Source: Flavobacterium agricola (lineage in GTDB: Bacteria; Bacteroidota; Bacteroidia; Flavobacteriales; Flavobacteriaceae). Taken from it: a DNA stretch of 64,000 bases. A model generated the notes under the pieces. It did no database searches and was not told where the DNA came from. It saw nothing but the letters and a program-made list of their open reading frames with translations. Positions 17,725-25,865 of the stretch are shown here, one piece after another (position 1 is the first letter of the stretch; each line of letters begins with the position of its first letter). Position numbers and translations under genes: made by a program. The DNA lies in contig NZ_CP081495.1 in assembly GCF_025919725.1 (NCBI RefSeq), forward strand, positions 2,542,001 through 2,606,000, read 5' to 3'.

Positions 17725-18363
17725 ATGACGGGGCTAGAAAAATATAAGTTTAACAGATATATACCAATTCCAAAAAAATTTGATAACGGCTTTTTAATCT
17801 CTAAAGTCGGAATGGTAATTGTTTTTGGCTATTTTGCTTTGCGAATTTTAAAATTTAGAGATTTTCCTATATTTTTTATAGACGGATTAATTATCTGTAT
17901 AACCGTGGCTTATTTTTTTAATCGAGAAAAAATAAAAAAACAAAGCATGTATAAATACGAACCATTAAAAGGGCAGCTTTTTCATGATTTAGTATTTACT
18001 TATGATGCCATTACGATTGAGCAAACAACTTATCCGCTCGATTATATTTTTGAAATTAAATTCGTTGAACACGAAGATTTTTATGGTGCTTTAAAATATA
18101 AAAACGGAAATTTTGAAGGCGCACTTTCACAAGGCGTTTATAACTTTTTAGTTTTAAAATTAAAAAGTGGAGAAGAAGTGCATTGTCAATTTCAACAAGC
18201 AACGCGCCACGAACTCCGCAATTTACGCCCAATGCTCGAAAAATATTACGAAGCGGGTTTAATTAATTTTAAACATTTGGTTGATATTTTACGAATTGAA
18301 TCGATGAACGAACGTGAAATTTTGCGTGTTGAATTAGAACGAAAACGTAAAGCTTACGAATAA
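17725..18363 (+). CDS. Hypothetical membrane-anchored protein
   Basis: I do not recognise this 212-residue protein. From the ATG at 17725 it has a short cytoplasmic start (MTGLEKYKF), two closely spaced membrane segments (about 25-65), then a soluble C-terminal domain of about 140 residues ending in a highly charged helix (NEREILRVELERKRKAYE). The overall plan, a hairpin membrane anchor plus a PH-like cytoplasmic domain, resembles bacterial proteins that follow a membrane pair with a beta-rich domain, but this is weak. A GTG three codons upstream is a possible alternative start. Confidence 0.6.
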   Translation: MTGLEKYKFNRYIPIPKKFDNGFLISKVGMVIVFGYFALRILKFRDFPIFFIDGLIICITVAYFFNREKIKKQSMYKYEPLKGQLFHDLVFTYDAITIEQTTYPLDYIFEIKFVEHEDFYGALKYKNGNFEGALSQGVYNFLVLKLKSGEEVHCQFQQATRHELRNLRPMLEKYYEAGLINFKHLVDILRIESMNEREILRVELERKRKAYE

Positions 18364-18464
18364 GGAACTGAATAATGTCTGTTTTTTTACTAAAATACTG
18401 ACAAAATGAACGTTTTTTAAACTTTGGCTTTTTTTTTGCTGTACTTAAATAAAAAAGAAAAGAT

Positions 18465-19139
18465 ATGTTTTTAATTATTATGGGTGTTTTTATGCTAGCA
18501 AGCTGGTACGTTGGGAACACTTTACAAAAAAAATTTGATCACTATTCGCAGGTTCATTTGCAAAATGGCATGAGCGGTGCCGAAATTGCAATAAAAATGT
18601 TACACGATAACGGAATCTACGATGTAAAAGTAATTTCTACTCCGGGTCGTTTAACAGATCATTATAATCCGGAAGATAAAACGGTAAATTTGTCAGAAGC
18701 CGTATATAACCAACGCAATGCAGCTGCAGCTGCCGTTGCTGCGCACGAGGTTGGACATGCCGTACAACACGCAACCGCTTACCGTTGGTTAGAAATGCGT
18801 TCTAAAATGGTACCTGTAGTTTCGTTTGCATCTAATTACGTGCAATGGGTATTATTGGCTGGTGTTTTAATGGTAGAATCTTTTCCAGGTTTATTACTAG
18901 CCGGAATTGTATTATTTGGTATTACTACATTATTTTCTGTGGTTACCTTACCGGTAGAATACGATGCGAGCCACCGTGCATTAGCTTGGTTAAAAAATGA
19001 AAACATGGTAACGCAAAAAGAATATGCCGGCGCTAAAGATTCTTTAACTTGGGCTGCACGTACATATTTAGTTGCTGCTTTATCATCAATCGGAACGTTG
19101 CTATATTACGTTTGGATGTATTTAGGAAGAAGAGAATAA
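18465..19139 (+). CDS. YugP-type membrane zinc metallopeptidase
   Basis: The zinc-binding motif HEVGHAVQH (His94, Glu95, His98) is embedded between an N-terminal membrane helix and two or three C-terminal ones, in 224 residues. That is the layout of the YugP neutral zinc metallopeptidase family (M48-like gluzincins). The N-terminal MSGAEIAIKMLHDNGI and the following VNLSEAVYNQRNAAAAAVAAHE are recognisable family features. Its substrate is unknown; a role in membrane protein quality control is plausible. It is followed by a strong hairpin and is probably monocistronic. Confidence 0.9.
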   Translation: MFLIIMGVFMLASWYVGNTLQKKFDHYSQVHLQNGMSGAEIAIKMLHDNGIYDVKVISTPGRLTDHYNPEDKTVNLSEAVYNQRNAAAAAVAAHEVGHAVQHATAYRWLEMRSKMVPVVSFASNYVQWVLLAGVLMVESFPGLLLAGIVLFGITTLFSVVTLPVEYDASHRALAWLKNENMVTQKEYAGAKDSLTWAARTYLVAALSSIGTLLYYVWMYLGRRE

Positions 19140-19155
19140 AATTAATAAATTCGTA

Positions 19156-19193
19156 TAAAAACGCGTTAAACAAGCAGTTTAACGCGTTTTTTA
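19156..19193 (+). terminator. Terminator after the YugP-like gene
   Basis: AACGCGTTAAAC-AAGCA-GTTTAACGCGTT stem with flanking A and T runs; very stable for this AT-rich DNA. Confidence 0.88.
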
Positions 19194-19290
19194 GTTACTT
19201 TAAGTTTTTTTTTGTAATTTATCTTTGTTAAAAAAAATGTATTTCTATATATTAGTCAATTCAAGTTTAACGTTACAAAATATTAAAATC

Positions 19291-19962
19291 ATGTTCGCCA
19301 AATTTATTTCGTTTTTAAGTCCTGTTTTGTTCTTTGTGGTTCAGGTATCACACGCAACAACAATTGATTCTACTTCAAACCCAAAATCAAATACTCGTAC
19401 CTTCGAAGCATTGTTTAAAAAGGTTGAAGATGAATCAAATTCATATCAAGATTACAAACTATTTAAAAAGTCGGACGTAAGAATGCTTGAAAACGCGTAC
19501 AAAACGGACGAAGCAAACTTTGAAAAAACAATTACAGATTTGCAAGCTAAGGTTAATGCAGTTCAGGCAGCAAATACTGAATTATCAGCTTCTAACAAAG
19601 AATTAGCTGAAAAGGTGGCTGATTTAACTGCTGAAATTGAAAAATCGTTAACCAAAATATATTTAATTGTTATTGCAGTTTTAGTTGTTGCTTTGGCTTA
19701 CTTTATTTACCGATATAAAGCATTAACAGATAACGCTAAGGAACATAAAACGAATATTGAAGAAATTGAAGTTGAATTTGAAGAATATAAAAGATCTGCA
19801 ATTGAGCGCGAACAAAAGTTAAGACGTGAAATGATTAATATGAAAAATTCACCAAATAAGCATAACAGCTCTAAAAGCAATAAAGATACTAGCGAAGCTA
19901 AAATTGATTTAGACGAGCTTTTAGCTAAAAAAGCTGATGAAAATAATAAGAAATCAAAATAA
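19291..19962 (+). CDS. Exported or membrane coiled-coil protein of unknown function
   Basis: From the ATG at 19291 the protein is 223 residues. It starts with a signal peptide (FISFLSPVLFFVVQVSHA), then a long coiled-coil stretch (about 80-125, ELSASNKELAEKVADLTAEI), one membrane helix (YLIVIAVLVVALAYFIYRY), and a lysine-rich tail ending in DEN and KKSK. The frame is open from 19225, but a TATCTTTG promoter box sits across 19219-19226, so the earlier start is unlikely. I do not recognise a family. The geometry suggests a membrane-spanning tether. Confidence 0.65.
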   Translation: MFAKFISFLSPVLFFVVQVSHATTIDSTSNPKSNTRTFEALFKKVEDESNSYQDYKLFKKSDVRMLENAYKTDEANFEKTITDLQAKVNAVQAANTELSASNKELAEKVADLTAEIEKSLTKIYLIVIAVLVVALAYFIYRYKALTDNAKEHKTNIEEIEVEFEEYKRSAIEREQKLRREMINMKNSPNKHNSSKSNKDTSEAKIDLDELLAKKADENNKKSK

Positions 19963-19996
19963 AAAAGCGGAAACTTAAGTTTCCGCTTTTTTTATT
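19961..19996. terminator. Bidirectional terminator
   Basis: Perfect palindrome AAGCGGAAACTTAAGTTTCCGCTT with A-tract and T-tract flanks between two converging genes. Confidence 0.9.
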
Positions 19997-21347
19997 CATA
20001 ACCTTCGTAAGGTACTGCATGTTCGGTAAAAACAATGCCGTTTTGTGCCAATTCATCTAAAATTGGTTGGTAAACAGCTTTTGTTATAGGTAATTGTACG
20101 CCTGGCTGGGTAATAATGCCTTGCAAAACTTTAACGGCAGCAATAGCAATGGGCAAACCAACGGTTTTTGCCATGGCTGTAAAGGTTTGATTTTCTCCTA
20201 AAACAACTAATTTACTATCAATTTGTTTTAAATCATCTTGTTGGGTTTGGTACCCAATTTTATGGTACATCACAACCATATCTTTATCCGTAGGTTCTAA
20301 CTTCCATTTTTCTGCTAAAATTGCTTCTAACATTTTGGCTGGCGTTGCGTTTTTTAAGCCAATAATTTTGTTGGGGTTAAATAAATCTAATTCAACTAAT
20401 TTTTCCCACATAATATCATCTTGATCAATTTTTAATTGATGTCTGAGTTTAATTTCAACCGAATCTGTTGGATGAAATGGTAAAAATAAGTTTATAAAAT
20501 CTCGATTTGATAATTTCTCGGATGCATCTAAAATATAAGAATCGTCAGTCATGCCAAGTTGCACAAACATATCCCAAGCACGAGAAAAACCAACTCGGCG
20601 AATGGTGCCACGGTATAAAGTTAAAACCGAATCTAAGTTGTAAATTTCTCTGTATTTTAAAGAATCTCGGTTGGCGTAAACTTCAAACTTTCCAAATTTT
20701 TCTACGTTTATAAATTCTGTTCGTCTAAAAAGTTTATGGTACGGAATGTATTTATATCTGCCTTCCTGAATAAACTTTGCAGCACCGCCTTGTCCTGCAA
20801 TTACAACATTTCTTGGGTTCCAAGTAAATTTGTAATTCCATAAATTGGTATCACTTTCTGGGGCTACCAAACCGCCACAAAAAGATTCGAATAAAACAAT
20901 TTTATGACCTTCTTCACGCAGTTTATTAATAATATGCATCGCGCTCATATGGTCTAAACCAGGATCTAAACCAATTTCGTTCATAAAAACTAAGCCGGCT
21001 TTTTTTACTTCATCATTCAATTTTAATAAATCGTCAGAAATGTACGATGCTGTTAATAAATGCTTTTTAAATTCTAAACAAGTTTTGGCAACTTTTATAT
21101 GTAAACTTGCAGGAAGCATTGAAACAACAACATCAGCCGCTTGAATTAGTTGTTTTTTGAGTTCTTTATCTTCGATAGAAAAAGCAACTGCTTTTGCACT
21201 AGAATGGTTATTTGCACGGGCTTTAGCCATTTCAATATCCATATCTGCAATTACCACCATATAATTATTTTTAGATGCGTGATCGAGCAAATATTTTATT
21301 AAGGATGAGGTTGACCGCCCGGCACCAATTACAAGGATTTGTTTCAT
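19992..21347 (-). CDS. Saccharopine dehydrogenase-like reductase
   Basis: A 451-residue oxidoreductase with an N-terminal Rossmann nucleotide loop (ILVIGAGRSTSSLIKYLL) and the saccharopine dehydrogenase C-terminal fold (MNEIGLDPGLDHMSAMH, later ESFCGGLVAPESDTNLWNYKF). The glutamate-forming enzymes of this group interconvert saccharopine and aminoadipate semialdehyde in lysine metabolism. No partner lysine-ketoglutarate reductase lies nearby, so the precise reaction is uncertain. The gene is monocistronic and ends at the bidirectional hairpin shared with the coiled-coil gene. Confidence 0.88.
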   Translation of the reverse strand: MKQILVIGAGRSTSSLIKYLLDHASKNNYMVVIADMDIEMAKARANNHSSAKAVAFSIEDKELKKQLIQAADVVVSMLPASLHIKVAKTCLEFKKHLLTASYISDDLLKLNDEVKKAGLVFMNEIGLDPGLDHMSAMHIINKLREEGHKIVLFESFCGGLVAPESDTNLWNYKFTWNPRNVVIAGQGGAAKFIQEGRYKYIPYHKLFRRTEFINVEKFGKFEVYANRDSLKYREIYNLDSVLTLYRGTIRRVGFSRAWDMFVQLGMTDDSYILDASEKLSNRDFINLFLPFHPTDSVEIKLRHQLKIDQDDIMWEKLVELDLFNPNKIIGLKNATPAKMLEAILAEKWKLEPTDKDMVVMYHKIGYQTQQDDLKQIDSKLVVLGENQTFTAMAKTVGLPIAIAAVKVLQGIITQPGVQLPITKAVYQPILDELAQNGIVFTEHAVPYEGYE

Positions 21348-21428
21348 TTATTTAGTAGTTTTTATTGGTTGTTAGAATTGGTTTTTGTGCTAATTATGCT
21401 AGTAAAGAATTAAAAATATGCTTTTTAA

Positions 21429-21461
21429 TTGTAAAATATGTATTTTTGAATTGTAAATTTG
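21429..21461 (+). promoter_or_regulatory. Promoter of the DUF423 gene, possibly leaderless
   Basis: TTG (21429-21431), 22 bases, TAAATTTG (21454-21461) matches the Bacteroidota consensus. The ATG is only 4 bases further on, so transcription would start at or near the start codon. A second box, TATTTTTG at 21441-21448, is an alternative without a good -33 partner. Confidence 0.45.
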
Positions 21462-21465
21462 AGGT

Positions 21466-21861
21466 ATGAATAAAAAAATTATTGTTACAGCTTGCCTTTT
21501 TGGTGCGTTAGCTATTGTTCTTGGAGCTTTTGGTGCCCATGGATTAAAAAAGGTTTTGTTGCCAAATGAATTAGAAACTTTTGAGGTAGGGGTGCGCTAT
21601 CAATTTTATCAAGCACTTTTTTTGCTTTTTGTAGCAAACCTTAATGCAATTTCAGAACGTACTAAAAAATATATCGCTATTTTTTCGGCAATTGGTGTTG
21701 TGCTTTTTTCAGGTTCTATTTATTTACTAGCAACGCAATCGGCTACTGCAATTAATTTTAAATTTTTAGGCCCAATTACACCAATTGGCGGTGTCTTCCT
21801 GATTGTTTCTTGGGTACTGCTATTGGTTGGTGCGCTCAAATCTACCCAGGCTAAAAATTAA
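21466..21861 (+). CDS. DUF423 family membrane protein
   Basis: The 131 residues start with the family signature LGAFGAHGLKK after the first helix and contain four membrane helices in total, plus VGVRYQFYQALFLLF and the last-loop LGPITPIGGV. These are hallmarks of DUF423/YgdD-type small inner-membrane proteins of unknown function. It is a single gene, divergent from the saccharopine dehydrogenase-like gene and upstream of pckA on the same strand with 71 bp between. Confidence 0.92.
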   Translation: MNKKIIVTACLFGALAIVLGAFGAHGLKKVLLPNELETFEVGVRYQFYQALFLLFVANLNAISERTKKYIAIFSAIGVVLFSGSIYLLATQSATAINFKFLGPITPIGGVFLIVSWVLLLVGALKSTQAKN

Positions 21862-21896
21862 TAAATAAGTCAAATACGTTATTCCAATTAAATTAT

Positions 21897-21904
21897 TACT
21901 TTTG
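21897..21904 (+). promoter_or_regulatory. pckA promoter -7 element
   Basis: TACTTTTG fits TAnnTTTG and lies 28 bases before the pckA ATG. No clear TTG is found at the right distance upstream. Confidence 0.45.
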
Positions 21905-21932
21905 TCGGAACAACACACATACCCATTTAATC

Positions 21933-23546
21933 ATGAATGATATCAAGTCTATTTCATTAGAAAGATACGGAATTAAAAATGTGGCTGAGGTAATTTACAA
22001 CCCGAGCTACGATTATTTGTACGAACAAGAATTAAGTGAAAGTTTACAAGGTTTTGAAAAAGGTCAACTTTCTGAACTTGGAGCTGTTAATGTTATGACA
22101 GGTGAATTTACAGGTCGTTCACCAAAAGATAAATACATAGTTTTAGATGATGTTACTAAAGATACTATTTGGTGGACATCTGCTAAGGCAGCGAATGATA
22201 ACAAACCAATTTCTAACGAAACTTGGGATGCACTTAAAAAAGTTGCTACTGAAGAACTTTCTGGTAAAAAACTTTACGTAGTTGACGCTTTTTGTGGCGC
22301 TAACGAAAACACACGTTTAAAAGTGCGTTTTATTATGGAGGTTGCATGGCAAGCACATTTTGTAAAAAATATGTTTATTCGCCCAACAGAAGCTGAGTTA
22401 GCTAACTTTGGTGAGCCTGATTTCGTTGTAATTAACGCATCTAAAGCAACTTTTAAAGACTACAAAGCGCATAACTTAAATTCTGACGTATTCATTGCGT
22501 TTAACCTTACAGAAAAAGTTCAACTTATTGGAGGAACTTGGTACGGTGGTGAAATGAAAAAAGGTTTATTTGCTATGATGAACTATTATTTACCGTTACA
22601 AGGCATTGCATCTATGCACTGTTCTGCTAACAAAGGTAAAGATGGTGATGTAGCTGTTTTCTTTGGTTTATCAGGTACAGGTAAAACAACTTTATCTACA
22701 GATCCAAAACGTGAATTAATTGGTGACGATGAACACGGATGGGATAACGAAGGTGTTTTTAACTTTGAAGGCGGTTGTTACGCAAAAACAATTGATTTAT
22801 CTAAAGAAAATGAACCAGACATTTTTGGTGCCATTACTAAAAATGCCTTGTTAGAAAACGTTACGTTAGATGCTAACGGAAAAATTGATTTTACTGACGG
22901 TTCTGTAACGCAAAACACGCGTGTTTCATACCCGATTGAACATATTGAAAATATTGTTAAGCCTGTTTCTAAAGCAGGACATGCAAATAAAGTTATTTTC
23001 TTAACGGCTGATGCATTTGGTGTAATGCCGCCGGTTTCTAAATTAACACCAGAGCAAACTAAATACTATTTCTTATCTGGATTTACTGCTAAATTAGCTG
23101 GTACAGAACGTGGAGTTACACAACCGGAGCCAACTTTTTCTGCATGTTTTGGTAAAGCGTTTTTAACGTTACACCCAACAAAGTACGGAGAAGAATTAGT
23201 TAAAAAAATGGAAGAACACCAAGCAACTGCTTACATGGTTAATACAGGTTGGAATGGTACTGGAAAACGTATTTCTATTAAAGATACACGTGCTATTATT
23301 GATAGAATTTTAGACGGTTCTATTGAAAAAGCTGAAACTACAATTGTTCCAATTTTTAATTTTGAAGTTCCAACAGCTTTAGAAGGAGTAGATACAAATA
23401 TTCTAGATCCTAGAAATACGTACGCAGATGCTAAAGAATGGGAAGTAAAAGCTACTGATTTAGCTACAAGATTTATTAAAAACTTTGAGCAATACACAGA
23501 TAACGAATCTGGTAAAAGTTTAGTAGCAGCTGGTCCGCAATTATAA
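21933..23546 (+). CDS. pckA: Phosphoenolpyruvate carboxykinase (ATP)
   Basis: PckA makes phosphoenolpyruvate from oxaloacetate and ATP, the entry step of gluconeogenesis. The 537-residue chain is the ATP-dependent type: FTGRSPKDKYIV near residue 60, the kinase 1a P-loop FFGLSGTGKTTLS near 245, kinase 2 IGDDEHGWD, and TDGSVTQNTRVSYP followed by FLTADAFGVMPPVS. The codon choice is cleaner than in its neighbours, suggesting high expression. Two hairpins follow the stop. It is a single-gene unit. Confidence 0.98.
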   Translation: MNDIKSISLERYGIKNVAEVIYNPSYDYLYEQELSESLQGFEKGQLSELGAVNVMTGEFTGRSPKDKYIVLDDVTKDTIWWTSAKAANDNKPISNETWDALKKVATEELSGKKLYVVDAFCGANENTRLKVRFIMEVAWQAHFVKNMFIRPTEAELANFGEPDFVVINASKATFKDYKAHNLNSDVFIAFNLTEKVQLIGGTWYGGEMKKGLFAMMNYYLPLQGIASMHCSANKGKDGDVAVFFGLSGTGKTTLSTDPKRELIGDDEHGWDNEGVFNFEGGCYAKTIDLSKENEPDIFGAITKNALLENVTLDANGKIDFTDGSVTQNTRVSYPIEHIENIVKPVSKAGHANKVIFLTADAFGVMPPVSKLTPEQTKYYFLSGFTAKLAGTERGVTQPEPTFSACFGKAFLTLHPTKYGEELVKKMEEHQATAYMVNTGWNGTGKRISIKDTRAIIDRILDGSIEKAETTIVPIFNFEVPTALEGVDTNILDPRNTYADAKEWEVKATDLATRFIKNFEQYTDNESGKSLVAAGPQL

Positions 23547-23554
23547 TTTAAATT

Positions 23555-23583
23555 TAAAAGCTTAGTTTAACTAAGCTTTTAAA
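23555..23583 (+). terminator. pckA terminator
   Basis: Perfect palindrome AAAAGCTTAGTT-AACTAAGCTTTT just after the pckA stop; only a short T-rich tail follows. Confidence 0.65.
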
Positions 23584-23593
23584 CTTTTCAAAT

Positions 23594-23632
23594 AAAAAAA
23601 CGTGAACTTTAAAGTTCACGTTTTTTTTATTT
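23594..23632. terminator. Bidirectional terminator between pckA and hemD
   Basis: AACGTGAACTTTAAAGTTCACGTT palindrome with seven As on the left and eight Ts on the right; serves both converging genes. Confidence 0.88.
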
Positions 23633-24370
23633 ATTTACCTCTTTAATATATTTTTCAAGAGCCATTGTCATGGAAGGAGTTTCTGGCGATGGTGCCATAA
23701 TATCTACGCGTAATCCATTTTCAAGAGCTTCTTTTTGTGTTGTTGTTCCAAATACAGCAATGCGTGTATTGTTTTGTTTAAAGTCAGGAAAATTTTTAAA
23801 TAATGATTTTATCCCAGTTGGGCTAAAAAATGCTAAAACATCATAATATACATCTGCTAAGTCTGATAAATCACTCATTGCAGTTCTAAAAAATGTTCCA
23901 GGCGTCCATTTTAAGTTTAATGCATTTAACGTTGGGGGAATATCTGCATTTAATTGGTCAGAAGCTGGTAACAAAAACGTTTCGTCTTTGTATTTTTTAA
24001 ATAATGGAGCTAAATCTTTAAAATCTTTTTGGCCTACATAAATTTTGCGTTTTCTGTACACAACATATTTCTGAAGGTAAAGCGCTGTCGCTTCTGTTTG
24101 GCAAAAATATTTTAAATCCTCTGGCACTTTGTAACGCATTTCTTCTGCCACCCTAAAAAAATGATCAATCGCATTTTTGCTTGTTAAAATAATTGCCGTA
24201 AAGGCACTTAAATCAATTTTTTGTTGTCTTACCTCCTTGGCAGGTACACCCTCTACATGTATAAATGGTCTAAAATCGATTTTTACTTTATAGCGCTGCG
24301 AAAGCTCAAAATAAGGTGAATTTTCTACTTTAGGCTCCGGCTGAGAAACCAAAATTGTTTTCACTTTCAT
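23627..24370 (-). CDS. hemD: Uroporphyrinogen-III synthase
   Basis: HemD closes and inverts hydroxymethylbilane to uroporphyrinogen III, the branch point for heme and siroheme. The 247-residue protein matches the poorly conserved HemD fold: KTILVSQPEP at the start, FTAIILTSKNAIDHFF around 75-90, and DVLAFFSPTGIKSLFKNFP around 165-185, followed by GTTTQKEALENG. These are the three recognisable HemD segments. It is directly downstream (6 bp) of the DUF4271 gene on the same strand. Siroheme is also needed for sulfite reduction, downstream of the cys operon described earlier. Confidence 0.9.
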   Translation of the reverse strand: MKVKTILVSQPEPKVENSPYFELSQRYKVKIDFRPFIHVEGVPAKEVRQQKIDLSAFTAIILTSKNAIDHFFRVAEEMRYKVPEDLKYFCQTEATALYLQKYVVYRKRKIYVGQKDFKDLAPLFKKYKDETFLLPASDQLNADIPPTLNALNLKWTPGTFFRTAMSDLSDLADVYYDVLAFFSPTGIKSLFKNFPDFKQNNTRIAVFGTTTQKEALENGLRVDIMAPSPETPSMTMALEKYIKEVNK

Positions 24371-24376
24371 ATTTTA

Positions 24377-25042
24377 TTAACTTTTGGTAAAAAAATAGTA
24401 CATAAAAAAATAGGGTGCTATTTCAAGGGCACAAAGATACAAAATAAAATACAAGAAGTTTGAAAAAACGGCTTTTTTATAATTTTTTATTCCGTTTAGA
24501 TAATTTACTAGGTTTATTATTAGTAAAAGACAAATAATTATGTTAACAGAAGTTAAATTATTGACGTTATTGTAAAAGCCAATTAAGGCAATAGGTAGGG
24601 CTATTAAACCCAAATAATTACGATGGTACGCTTTATATAAGTTTACTCGATGTTCAATATCATCAATATTAAATGTATTGGCTATAATTTTTTCGCAAAA
24701 ATGTTTAGATAGCACAAAAAAGTTTAATACCGTAATAATACGTACAAACGAAATAAAATTATCTTTAGTTGTGTAGCCATAAGCGCTTAATGCAATCTGA
24801 ATAATAAAACTAAAGCTTATAATTTGCACAACATATAAAGAAATAAAAAACCAAGTACGCAGGTGCTCTGGTTCTTTATATATTTTTAAAAACTTGTCGT
24901 TAACAGGTAGTTTTACAAAATCATTAAATTGTGCGTAAAACAATTGCCTATTAGATGCTATTAAAGCAAAACATAGTAGGAATAAAATAGTTGCCCAATC
25001 GGTAGTGGTAACCATTCTGTTCTCAAAAAGTAAATTATCCAT
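24377..25042 (-). CDS. DUF4271 family integral membrane protein
   Basis: A 221-residue protein with about five or six membrane helices. I start it at the ATG at 25042 (MDNLLFENRMV); a GTG two codons upstream is less likely. It has a conserved-looking FFVLSKHFCEKIIANTF segment and a C-terminus of aromatic-rich helices. The pairing with hemD, 6 bp downstream, is the usual context of DUF4271 proteins in Flavobacteriaceae. Function unknown. A TAAATTTG box ends only 6 bases upstream of the ATG. Confidence 0.82.
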   Translation of the reverse strand: MDNLLFENRMVTTTDWATILFLLCFALIASNRQLFYAQFNDFVKLPVNDKFLKIYKEPEHLRTWFFISLYVVQIISFSFIIQIALSAYGYTTKDNFISFVRIITVLNFFVLSKHFCEKIIANTFNIDDIEHRVNLYKAYHRNYLGLIALPIALIGFYNNVNNLTSVNIIICLLLIINLVNYLNGIKNYKKAVFSNFLYFILYLCALEIAPYFFMYYFFTKS

Positions 25043-25117
25043 GAGCACAAATTTACAAGTTTTTTGATTTTAAAAATTAATTATCAATTTAATATGTGCA
25101 TAGGTATTTAAAAAACG

Positions 25118-25125
25118 TATTTTTG
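25118..25125 (+). promoter_or_regulatory. -7 element of the GT2-dihydroorotase operon
   Basis: TATTTTTG fits TAnnTTTG and lies 20 bases before the ATG of the glycosyltransferase gene. No good TTG is seen upstream. Confidence 0.4.
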
Positions 25126-25145
25126 CACTAAAATATTTATATCAT

Positions 25146-25865
25146 ATGAATCATGGTATAGTGGTAATACCAACTTATAATGAAATCGAAAACATCGAAG
25201 CCATTATAACGGCTGTATTCAATCTTAATTATAATTTGCACGTTTTGGTGATTGATGATAATTCGCCAGACGGAACTGCAAATAAAGTAATTGAGCTGAA
25301 ACAAAAGCATGAAAATTTGTTTTTAGAGCAACGGTCGGGTAAGTTGGGATTAGGCACAGCTTATGTAACAGGGTTTAAATGGGCATTGGCTCGTAATTAC
25401 GAATTTATTTACGAAATGGATGCCGATTTTTCTCACAATCCCACCGATTTAATTCGTTTGCACCAAGCTTGTTTGTCAGGCGCCGATCTTTCTATAGGTT
25501 CGCGTTACGTAACGGGCGTAAATGTAGTAAATTGGCCTTTAAGCCGCGTATTGCTTTCGTACTTCGCATCGGTTTATGTAAACATAATTACCGGCATGAA
25601 AATTCGCGATACCACAGCAGGTTTTGTTTGTTACAAAGCTAAAACGCTACAACAAATCAATTTAAATAAAATTCAATTTGTAGGCTATGCCTTTCAGATT
25701 GAAATGAAATATAGGGCTTTTTGCCAAAATTTAACAATTAAAGAGGTTCCCATTATTTTTACAGATCGTACAAAAGGGGAATCTAAAATGAGCAATTCTA
25801 TTATTAAAGAAGCCATTTTTGGTGTAATTGTACTTAGAATAAAAAAACTATTTAATAGATTATAA
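25146..25865 (+). CDS. Polyprenol monophosphomannose synthase-like GT2 glycosyltransferase
   Basis: This GT-A fold enzyme probably moves a sugar (often mannose) from a nucleotide sugar to a polyprenyl phosphate. The N-terminus reads VVIPTYNEIENIEAII, followed by VIDDNSPDGTANKV and the metal-binding YEMDADFSHNP; RYVTG and the late GESKMS are also as in the dolichol-phosphate mannosyltransferase group. At 239 residues there is no C-terminal membrane domain, as in the bacterial Ppm1-like catalytic units. Its stop overlaps the dihydroorotase start by one base, so the two are co-translated. Confidence 0.88.
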   Translation: MNHGIVVIPTYNEIENIEAIITAVFNLNYNLHVLVIDDNSPDGTANKVIELKQKHENLFLEQRSGKLGLGTAYVTGFKWALARNYEFIYEMDADFSHNPTDLIRLHQACLSGADLSIGSRYVTGVNVVNWPLSRVLLSYFASVYVNIITGMKIRDTTAGFVCYKAKTLQQINLNKIQFVGYAFQIEMKYRAFCQNLTIKEVPIIFTDRTKGESKMSNSIIKEAIFGVIVLRIKKLFNRL